Below, one piece after another: positions 6,927 to 12,843 of a stretch of DNA of 22,876 nt. The stretch lies in assembly GCA_964448105.1 (NCBI GenBank), contig CAYUVK010000082.1, positions 1-22,876 on the forward strand, written 5' to 3'. The stretch comes from CAVQBP01 sp964448105. Its GTDB lineage: Bacteria > Bacteroidota > Ignavibacteria > Ignavibacteriales > Ignavibacteriaceae. The position numbers were made by a program, and so were the translations under genes. The number at the start of each line of letters is the position of its first letter. Position 1 is the stretch's first letter. The notes under the pieces were generated by a model. It ran no database searches and was not told the DNA's origin. It worked only from the letters and a program-made list of their open reading frames with translations.

Positions 6927-9008
6927 ATGTTTAATAACAATAAACTATACATGGCAGAAAATAATGATAAAAAACCGCTGCCGAAACCTCCCAACGGAGA
7001 TAAAGGCGGTCCGAACAAACCTGATGATAATTTCGACTGGTCAAAAATAATAAGATTGGTTTTTGGATGGGGTGCGGTAATCGTTGCAGCAGTTATCGTT
7101 ATGCAGCTTTTTAGAAACGATTCTGCAAATTATGTGGAAATTACATTTAACCAGTACGAAAACTTGTTAAATGGAGATAATATTGCTAAAGCGCATATCA
7201 CCAAATCCGATGTAAATGATTATTACTTTAAAGCCGATTTAAAAAAGGAAGAAACCTTAACTATTAATAAAAGACCGCAAAAGGTTAAACAGGTATCGGT
7301 TTATTTGCCCGAACCAATTATTAAAGACCAGGAAGCAGTCTGGAAAAGTAAAAATATAGATTTTACTTTTGATAAAGAATCCAATGAATGGCTGAATGTT
7401 CTTCTAAGCTTTATACCCTGGATAATAATTATTGGTGTTTGGATTTTAATTATGAGACGGATGCAGGGGGCTGGCGGAGGCACTCGCGGAATATTTTCTT
7501 TTGGAAAAAGTAAAGCTAAATTGATTACACAATCCGGACAAAAAATTACTTTTAGAGATGTTGCCGGCGCCGATGAAGCAAAAATGGAGTTGCATGAAAT
7601 AATTGAATTCCTGAAAGAACCAACTAAGTTTCAGAAATTAGGCGGTAAAATTCCAAGAGGGGTGCTTTTATTAGGACCTCCCGGAACGGGGAAGACTCTT
7701 TTGGCTAGAGCTGTAGCCGGTGAAGCCGGTGTGCCGTTCTTCTCAATAAGCGGTGCAGATTTTGTCGAAATGTTTGTTGGAGTCGGTGCAAGCCGTGTTA
7801 GAGATCTTTTTGAACAGGGAAAGAAAAATGCTCCGTGCATTATATTTATTGATGAAATAGATGCTGTCGGTAGACACCGGGGTGCCGGACTTGGCGGCGG
7901 ACATGATGAAAGAGAACAAACACTTAACCAGCTTTTAGTTGAAATGGATGGATTTGAACAAAACAGCGGAGTTATAATTATCGCTGCAACAAACCGTCCT
8001 GATGTTCTGGATCCTGCACTGCTTCGTCCCGGAAGATTTGACAGGCAAGTAGTAGTTGATCGCCCTGATGTAAAAGGAAGAGAAGGCATTTTCAAAGTTC
8101 ATACAAGAAGCATTCCGCTTGAGTCTAATGTGAACCTTGAAGTTCTGGCTAAAGGAACACCTGGATTAGCCGGTGCGGACCTGGCAAATCTTGTTAATGA
8201 AGCTGCATTGCTTGCTGCGAGAAAAAACAAGAAAAAAGTTGAGATGATTGATTTTGAGGAAGCAAAAGATAAAGTAATGATGGGTATGGAACGGAAAAGC
8301 TTAATCATTTCTGAAGAAGAAAAGAAAACTACAGCTTATCATGAAATAGGACATGTTTTGGTCGCAAGAATGCTTCCCGATGCTGACCCCGTTCATAAGG
8401 TAACAATTATTCCCAGGGGTAGAGCACTTGGTGTTACAAGTTATCTGCCGATTGATGAAAAGCATACTTATTCTAAGGAATATCTCGAATCAATTATAAC
8501 TTATGCACTGGGCGGACGTGCTGCAGAAAAATTAATTTTTAACCATTACACAACCGGTGCCGGTAATGATATAGAAAAAGCTACCGGTATTGCACGTAAG
8601 ATGGTTTGCGAATGGGGAATGAGTGAAAAACTTGGGCCATTAAGTTACGGTGCCAAAGAAGAAGAAATATTTTTAGGCAGGGAAATTCAAAAGCACAGAG
8701 ATTATAGTGAAAAAACTGCTATAGAAATTGACGATGAAATTAGAAATATTGTTAATGTTGCAATGAATAGAGCCGAAAAAATATTAACGGAAAATATCCA
8801 GCTTTTGCATATACTATCTAAAGAGCTTCTTGAAAGGGAGATTCTTGATGCCGAAGAAATCGATACGCTGATCCGTGGTGAAGAGCTTCCGCCGCTTAAA
8901 AAGAACGGAAGTGTTGAAGGCGAAGAGTCTGAAATACCTGATCATGTAAAAAAACTTTTGGATAAACGTAAATTGAAAGAACCTTTCTCAAAAGATGATT
9001 CAAAGTGA
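6927..9008 (+). CDS. ftsH: ATP-dependent zinc metalloprotease FtsH
   Basis: A membrane-anchored AAA+ protease that degrades misassembled membrane proteins and short-lived regulators. At 693 residues it is slightly longer than E. coli FtsH because of a Pro/Gly-rich N-terminal stretch (15-34). It has transmembrane helices at about 41-62 and 153-175. The AAA domain has Walker A GPPGTGKT (250-257), Walker B IIFIDEIDAVG (D309/E310) and the second region of homology ATNRPDVLDPALLRPGRFDRQ from 354. The zinc protease site is HEIGH (472-476) with D548 in GAGNDIEKAT as the third ligand. GGAG lies 13 nt before the ATG at 6927; an in-frame ATG at 6951 is possible but has no better site. It overlaps the next gene by 14 nt. 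Confidence 0.97.
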   Translation: MFNNNKLYMAENNDKKPLPKPPNGDKGGPNKPDDNFDWSKIIRLVFGWGAVIVAAVIVMQLFRNDSANYVEITFNQYENLLNGDNIAKAHITKSDVNDYYFKADLKKEETLTINKRPQKVKQVSVYLPEPIIKDQEAVWKSKNIDFTFDKESNEWLNVLLSFIPWIIIIGVWILIMRRMQGAGGGTRGIFSFGKSKAKLITQSGQKITFRDVAGADEAKMELHEIIEFLKEPTKFQKLGGKIPRGVLLLGPPGTGKTLLARAVAGEAGVPFFSISGADFVEMFVGVGASRVRDLFEQGKKNAPCIIFIDEIDAVGRHRGAGLGGGHDEREQTLNQLLVEMDGFEQNSGVIIIAATNRPDVLDPALLRPGRFDRQVVVDRPDVKGREGIFKVHTRSIPLESNVNLEVLAKGTPGLAGADLANLVNEAALLAARKNKKKVEMIDFEEAKDKVMMGMERKSLIISEEEKKTTAYHEIGHVLVARMLPDADPVHKVTIIPRGRALGVTSYLPIDEKHTYSKEYLESIITYALGGRAAEKLIFNHYTTGAGNDIEKATGIARKMVCEWGMSEKLGPLSYGAKEEEIFLGREIQKHRDYSEKTAIEIDDEIRNIVNVAMNRAEKILTENIQLLHILSKELLEREILDAEEIDTLIRGEELPPLKKNGSVEGEESEIPDHVKKLLDKRKLKEPFSKDDSK

Positions 9009-9642
9009 CCAAGGTTCTATTAATTACAGGAATGAAGTAGTTAGAAAACTAATTCATCTCTGTTCTTTATCAATACCGATAATATATTATTTTATATCTA
9101 AAACAAGTGCAGTAATAATCTTAAGTATTGCTACACTTGTTGCTCTGGTTATAGATCTTTCAAGACATTTTTTACCATCTGCCGGTAAAGTTTTTTATTC
9201 AATTTTTGGATTTCTTTTAAGAGAACATGAAGTTGATACCCGGAAGAAAAATTTAAACGGTGCAACTTATGTCTTAATTTCCGCTCTAATATGTGTAATA
9301 ATCTTTCCCAAGATACTTTTTTTAACTGCGTTCAGTATTTTAATAGTAAGTGATTCACTTGCTGCACTAATCGGCAGGAAATATGGAAAACATAAATTTC
9401 TGTCTAAAAGCCTGGAGGGAACTTTAACTTTTTTTATTAGTGCAATCATCGTTGTATTTTTTACTCCTAAAGTAGAAGGTTTATTTTCCGAATACTTAAT
9501 TGGAATTGCAGCCGCTGCAATTGGTGCAATCGTAGAAAATATTTCATTCGGCTTTGCTGATGATAATCTTTCAATTCCAATTTCAATAGGGTTATCAATG
9601 TGGTTATTATATATTTTATATTTACCTAACTTACAATTATAA
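8995..9642 (+). CDS. CTP-dependent polyprenol/diacylglycerol kinase-like membrane protein
   Basis: A 215-residue integral membrane protein with about six hydrophobic helices. It resembles the Sec59/Dgk1/VTE5 group (dolichol kinase, yeast CTP-dependent diacylglycerol kinase, phytol kinase). Supporting segments are the N-terminal EVVRKLIHLCSLSIPIIYYF, the charged loop around residues 75-90, and S119-D120-SLAALIGRKYGKHKFLSKSLEGTL, where the aspartate and the KSLEG stretch are the conserved core. The likely reaction is phosphorylation of a lipid alcohol with CTP; the actual substrate is not visible. Its ATG lies within the 3' end of ftsH (14-nt overlap), so the proteins are probably translated in step. 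A lipid-recycling role beside the membrane protease FtsH is an inference from context. Confidence 0.78.
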   Translation: MIQSDQGSINYRNEVVRKLIHLCSLSIPIIYYFISKTSAVIILSIATLVALVIDLSRHFLPSAGKVFYSIFGFLLREHEVDTRKKNLNGATYVLISALICVIIFPKILFLTAFSILIVSDSLAALIGRKYGKHKFLSKSLEGTLTFFISAIIVVFFTPKVEGLFSEYLIGIAAAAIGAIVENISFGFADDNLSIPISIGLSMWLLYILYLPNLQL

Positions 9643-9662
9643 AACAGCAACAGGTTGGTTAA

Positions 9663-10775
9663 ATGATTAAAGTCCTAACTTTTGTAAGTTTAATTCTTAT
9701 ACTTTTCACTTTAATTTCATGTAATCCTGCAGACAAACCGGCAGTAGGACCTGAAGATGAAATTTATGTAATGGCTGATTCTTCGGAGTTTCAGCAGCTT
9801 GAACCTGCATTGGACTCTGCTTTTGAAAAAATAATTTACACTCCCCAACCGGAAAATTTATTTACTATAAAAAGAATTTCGCCAAATAATGTGGAAAATT
9901 ATAAACAAAGTAAAAACTTAATTATTGTTGCTCCGTTAAATTCGCAGTCTTTAACATCCAGGTTTATAAATGCAATTATGGATTCCACGGCGAAATCAAA
10001 ACTTATTGAAGATAAAAATATAAATGTTAATAAATACAATCTTTGGGCAAAGAATCAGCTTGTAATGGTACTAACAGCTCCGACAATGAAAGAACTAAAA
10101 TCGGAAATTTTAGATAATAGAGATAATCTTTTATATGCTTTCCAGCAAGCCTCGGATAATAGGTTGGCTCAAAGTCTGTACAGTGCACCATATGAAAGAA
10201 AAGATGTTGAGGGGATGCTTCTTAAAAACTACGGGTGGATTATTTATGTCCAGGCTGATTATCAAGTAGCTTTAAATATACCTAAAGATAATTTTGTCTG
10301 GCTTAGACGTGCACCTGGCAGTGATATGGAAAGATGGATATTTGTACACTGGATCGATAATGTGTCCCCGGCTTATTTAAATGCTGATTCAATACGTGCA
10401 ATTAGAAATAGAATGACTAAAAAATATTATCGTACAACTGATGATAACTCTTATGTTGTGATTGCCGAAGATTACTTTACAACAAACGAAGTTAATTTCA
10501 AAGGGAGATATGCAATACTTACTCAAGGTCTTTGGGATTTGAATACTAAAGGCATGGGAGGTCCTTTTGTTAATTATACTTTTTTTGATGAAAAAGTGAA
10601 AAGAATTTATATGCTGGATGGCTCTTTGTTTGCTCCCAAATATTATAAACGCAACCTAATTCAGCAAATTGATGTTACTTTGCAGTCTTTTATGACTTCT
10701 GATGAATTAAGTAAAGATAGAAGAGAAGATCTAATAGATGATGCCAAAGATTATAAACCTTTGACCGGGAAGTGA
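9663..10775 (+). CDS. DUF4837-type lipoprotein
   Basis: A 370-residue envelope lipoprotein of unknown function. A short signal peptide ends in a lipobox LISC with the lipidated cysteine at position 20. Downstream, DEIYVMADSSEFQQLEPALDSAFEKIIYTPQPENLFTIKRI and the later NLIIVAPL, WLRRAPGSDMERWIFVHWID and YAILTQGLWDLNTKGMGGPFVNYTFFDE segments agree with what I remember of the Bacteroidota family DUF4837; a profile search would settle it. It lies 20 nt after the kinase-like gene and closes the tilS-hpt-ftsH set. A weak AGGTTGG precedes the ATG. No catalytic motif is recognisable, and the role in the envelope is unknown. Confidence 0.75.
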   Translation: MIKVLTFVSLILILFTLISCNPADKPAVGPEDEIYVMADSSEFQQLEPALDSAFEKIIYTPQPENLFTIKRISPNNVENYKQSKNLIIVAPLNSQSLTSRFINAIMDSTAKSKLIEDKNINVNKYNLWAKNQLVMVLTAPTMKELKSEILDNRDNLLYAFQQASDNRLAQSLYSAPYERKDVEGMLLKNYGWIIYVQADYQVALNIPKDNFVWLRRAPGSDMERWIFVHWIDNVSPAYLNADSIRAIRNRMTKKYYRTTDDNSYVVIAEDYFTTNEVNFKGRYAILTQGLWDLNTKGMGGPFVNYTFFDEKVKRIYMLDGSLFAPKYYKRNLIQQIDVTLQSFMTSDELSKDRREDLIDDAKDYKPLTGK

Positions 10776-10973
10776 CTCTTATTTATTTATAATTGAATTA
10801 CTTTTACTTAAAATTTTCTCAATCACTCCGATTTTTATCTTTGATGCTTTTGAAATTTATTCTGGATATCTTTTTTCAGAAAAAAAATTTTAGAGAAAAA
10901 GATAATACCGCCTATTTTAATCTATTTTTTAAAATTTTATGATATTATCACTAATTAAACATGGGATTATTTC

Positions 10974-11016
10974 TTGCCTTTTTGAAATATATTTTTTAAT
11001 ATTGAATCGGTTCAAT
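10974..11016 (+). promoter_or_regulatory. Promoter and LacI-family operator upstream of lacI
   Basis: TTGCCT (10974-10979), a 15-nt spacer and TTTAAT (10995-11000) are followed directly by ATTGAATCGGTTCAAT (11001-11016). The last is a palindrome with 6-bp arms around a central CG, the classic form of a LacI-family operator. Bound repressor would cover the transcription start. The same arrangement recurs upstream of the TonB receptor, which supports the pairing of regulator and site and suggests autoregulation. The promoter call is weaker than the operator because 15 nt is a short spacer. Confidence 0.65.
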
Positions 11017-11066
11017 AATATTTAATTAATTCCTTTTATATTAAAAACCTCGGGGGTCCGCATAAA

Positions 11067-11102
11067 ATGATTCTGCAAAGAGGAGAAAAATATGACTCTT
11101 GA
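11067..11102 (+). CDS. Possible 11-codon leader ORF overlapping the next one
   Basis: ATG at 11067 opens MILQRGEKYDS and stops at TGA 11100-11102. It encloses the Shine-Dalgarno (11079-11085) of the following leader ORF and overlaps its start. A G-run at 11052-11056 lies about 10 nt upstream. An ORF of exactly the same size and placement overlaps the start of the TonB receptor. Whether it is translated is unknown. Confidence 0.25.
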   Translation: MILQRGEKYDS

Positions 11103-11151
11103 TACCCCATTCCATTTCTATGGTACTTTTAATAGGTTACATAAAATCTAA
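11092..11151 (+). CDS. 19-codon leader ORF translationally coupled to lacI
   Basis: AGAGGAG (11079-11085) stands 6 nt before ATG 11092, the best ribosome-binding site in this stretch. The frame encodes MTLDTPFHFYGTFNRLHKI and ends with TAA at 11149-11151, whose last A is the first base of the lacI ATG (TAATG). lacI has no Shine-Dalgarno of its own, so ribosomes finishing this ORF probably restart on lacI. The peptide resembles nothing I recognise. It could matter only through its translation, as a tuning device, or be a functional micropeptide. Confidence 0.55.
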   Translation: MTLDTPFHFYGTFNRLHKI

Positions 11152-12185
11152 TGAAAAAAATAACGATAGTAGATGTAGCAAAACGGGCAGGAGTTTCAAA
11201 GGGGACAGTTTCAGCAGTAATTAATGCAAAGAATACTGTGAGACCAGGGACCAGAGATCATATTCTGGAAGTGATGAAAGAACTTAACTTTCGTCCCAAA
11301 GGTGTTGCAAGAAATTTAAAGAATGGTAATCCTGATAAAAGCATAGGGGTTATTATTAAAGACTTAAACTATCCGTTTTATACATCTATAGCTACCGGTG
11401 TAAGAGATTATGCAAACAGTAAAGGGTATTCGGTAATCATAACAAGTTCAGAGAATGATCATGAATGTGAAAAGCGATTCTCTCATCTCTTTTCAACAAA
11501 AGATATTAAAGGTGCAATTATAGCTCCCATTGTTGAAGGAACATCTGAAATTGAGCACCTATTCAAATTAAAAATGATTAATTATCCGTTTGTATTACTC
11601 GAAGACGTTAAAGGAATACAGGCAAATGTTGTTGCAATAAACAATTTAAAAGCGATTAAACAGGCTGTAAAATATTTAATTGACAGCGGTCATAAAAAAA
11701 TAGTTCATTTTGCCGGACCGCCGCAATCGTCTCATACACAGGAACGAATCGAAGGTTTTCGACATGCTTTCAGCGAAAGTACGTTAGTTTTTCATAAAAG
11801 TATGATAGTATCTATCGGTTCTGTTTATGATGAAAGTTTTCATAATACAATTGAATATTTTAAAAATAAAAACAGAGATGATTTCCCAACGGCTATAGTC
11901 TGTTTTAATGATCAGCAAGCTCTTGCTGTTATAAATGCACTAAAGGAATTAAACATAAAAGTACCTGATGATATATCCTTAATAGGAAATGATGATATTT
12001 ATTATGCAAAGATATACCCGGTTCCTATAACAACAATACGAGCTCCGCAGTTAGAGATAGGCAGAAAAGCTGCGGAAATTCTTATTCGAAACATTGAGTC
12101 TTCAAAAATATTACCGGTTGAAAAAGTTGTGCTGGAAACAGAACTTATTGTTAGGGAATCGTCTAGAGTCTTATATAATTCTTAA
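11151..12185 (+). CDS. LacI-family transcriptional regulator
   Basis: A 344-residue repressor-type regulator of normal family length. The N-terminal helix-turn-helix reads ITIVDVAKRAGVSKGTVSAVINAKNTVRPGTR (about 4-35), followed by the hinge helix FRPKGVARNLKNG, whose leucine normally enters the minor groove at the central CpG of the operator. The rest is the periplasmic-binding-like sugar sensor: SIGVIIKDLNYPFYTSIATGVRDYA, IVHFAGPP, ERIEGFRHAF, AIVCFNDQQAL, ISLIGNDDI and the C-terminal TTIRAPQLEIGRKAAEILI. Palindromes of the expected type lie upstream of this gene and of the TonB receptor. Control of itself and of the downstream polysaccharide genes by a sugar inducer is inferred. Its start codon is fused to the stop of a 19-codon leader ORF. 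Confidence 0.95.
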   Translation: MKKITIVDVAKRAGVSKGTVSAVINAKNTVRPGTRDHILEVMKELNFRPKGVARNLKNGNPDKSIGVIIKDLNYPFYTSIATGVRDYANSKGYSVIITSSENDHECEKRFSHLFSTKDIKGAIIAPIVEGTSEIEHLFKLKMINYPFVLLEDVKGIQANVVAINNLKAIKQAVKYLIDSGHKKIVHFAGPPQSSHTQERIEGFRHAFSESTLVFHKSMIVSIGSVYDESFHNTIEYFKNKNRDDFPTAIVCFNDQQALAVINALKELNIKVPDDISLIGNDDIYYAKIYPVPITTIRAPQLEIGRKAAEILIRNIESSKILPVEKVVLETELIVRESSRVLYNS

Positions 12186-12234
12186 AGTCAATATTTTGGC
12201 ATTGTAAAAATTAGTAAATCGTGCAATTTTATTT

Positions 12235-12270
12235 TTGTCATTAAAAAATTATTTTTATAATATTGAAACG
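12235..12270 (+). promoter_or_regulatory. Promoter-like block A with operator half site
   Basis: TTGTCA (12235-12240), a 15-nt spacer, TATAAT (12256-12261), then ATTGAAACG (12262-12270). The left operator arm is intact, but the right arm (CTGTAGG) no longer matches TTCAAT. Position and spacing equal those of the block at 12589 and the one upstream of lacI. It could be a decayed duplicate, or a constitutive promoter that has lost repressor binding. Confidence 0.45.
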
Positions 12271-12293
12271 CTGTAGGCTAATTACCAAATCTA

Positions 12294-12392
12294 ATGAAAG
12301 TAAATGCATATAGAGGAGGTTGTCAGAGCAATAAAATATTCAGGCTATTTAATTCAATAATTAATAAAAATTTATATCTACATTTTAAATAG
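12294..12392 (+). CDS. Possible 32-codon leader ORF (A)
   Basis: ATG 12294 opens a 32-residue frame beginning MKVNAYRGGCQSNKIF and ending at TAG 12390-12392. There is no Shine-Dalgarno upstream; instead the strong AGGAGG (12314-12319) lies inside it and supplies the R-G-G codons. It shares TCTAATGAA around its start and an R-G-G..C..S..K core with the ORF at 12685. Coding status is uncertain. Confidence 0.2.
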   Translation: MKVNAYRGGCQSNKIFRLFNSIINKNLYLHFK

Positions 12393-12588
12393 GAATGAAT
12401 AAATTAATAATTATATTAAGATTTATTTGGTGATTTTAAGGCAAAGAATGGCTACTTTTTAAATTACTTTATTTCTAAATTTATTTAAGAAGAATCGAGT
12501 ACATATATAATCTAATTGATTCCAATAATACTAATACTTATTCTCAAGCTTGTAAAAATAAATGTACTTTAAAAGTGAACTTTTTTTC

Positions 12589-12631
12589 TTGTCTTTTAGA
12601 AATTATTTTTATAATATTGAACCGTTTCAAT
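12589..12631 (+). promoter_or_regulatory. Promoter and LacI-family operator upstream of the TonB receptor
   Basis: TTGTCT (12589-12594), a 15-nt spacer and TATAAT (12610-12615) are followed without gap by ATTGAACCGTTTCAAT (12616-12631). This is the same palindrome class, ATTGAAnCGnTTCAAT, as the one before lacI. A LacI-family protein bound here would block initiation. The leader from this promoter to the receptor ATG would be about 210 nt, long enough for further control. Confidence 0.68.
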
Positions 12632-12684
12632 ATATATCTAACCTCTTTGAACGATATTAGATTTATTTAAGAAAATAGGATCTA

Positions 12685-12750
12685 ATGAATTATTTTATTT
12701 CAAACGGCGGAGTTTTTATCTTAAGGGGAGGTTATTGTTCCAAAGTTTAA
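12685..12750 (+). CDS. Possible 21-codon leader ORF (B)
   Basis: ATG 12685 opens a 21-residue frame ending LRGGYCSKV and stopping at TAA 12748-12750. As in ORF A, the purine-rich AGGGGAGGT lies inside and gives the R-G-G codons, and TCTAATGAA surrounds the start. The ATG is also part of a possible stem with 12655-12664. Translation is unproven. Confidence 0.2.
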   Translation: MNYFISNGGVFILRGGYCSKV

Positions 12751-12807
12751 ATTTTAATTTACTTTAATACAAAATAAATATAAGAGTTCATTTGCAAAAT
12801 AATTAAA

Positions 12808-12843
12808 ATGATATTTCTGAGGAGGAAAGTATATGGTAAGTAA
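12808..12843 (+). CDS. Possible 11-codon ORF overlapping the TonB receptor start
   Basis: ATG 12808 opens MIFLRRKVYGK and ends at TAA 12841-12843, in the +1 frame relative to the receptor. It encloses the receptor's Shine-Dalgarno. Length (36 nt) and distance to the next ATG (25 nt) equal those of the ORF at 11067 upstream of the lacI leader. No ribosome-binding site precedes it. Confidence 0.2.
   Translation: MIFLRRKVYGK

Larger units (their letters stand above)
10776..11150 (+). other. Intergenic region upstream of lacI
   Basis: This AT-rich stretch separates the housekeeping block from the carbohydrate locus. The first ~190 nt hold only an imperfect A/T stem (about 10867-10912) that could loosely serve as a terminator for the preceding operon. 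From 10974 it holds a -35/-10-like pair, a LacI-type palindrome and two overlapping short ORFs that lead into lacI (listed separately). No longer gene or RNA was found. Confidence 0.6.
12186..12832 (+). other. 647-nt regulatory intergenic region upstream of the TonB receptor
   Basis: The region is very AT-rich. It contains two related promoter blocks (12235-12270 and 12589-12631) sharing a 22-nt identical stretch at 12246-12267 and 12600-12621. Short related stretches recur further on, such as ATTTATTTAAGAA near 12478 and near 12660, and TCTAATGAA at 12290 and 12681. This suggests an old, partly decayed duplication of promoter and leader. Two strong Shine-Dalgarno-like sequences, at 12314-12319 and about 12723-12731, have no full gene behind them and lie inside short ORFs. 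No protein gene above 32 codons and no known RNA family was recognised. Confidence 0.6.

Noticed and set aside
7631..8095. 154-codon minus-strand frame over ftsH
   Set aside because: Antisense shadow of the conserved AAA domain; its translation is S/P-rich and resembles no protein.
12206..12236. A/T-only hairpin followed by Ts after lacI
   Set aside because: The 6-bp AAAATT/AATTTT stem is too weak to call a terminator and overlaps the promoter-like block at 12235.
12500..12520. Possible further operator remnant (ATTGATTCCAAT after TATAAT)
   Set aside because: Only the outer four bases of each arm match, the central CG is missing, and the -10-like box is three bases away; too weak in AT-rich DNA.
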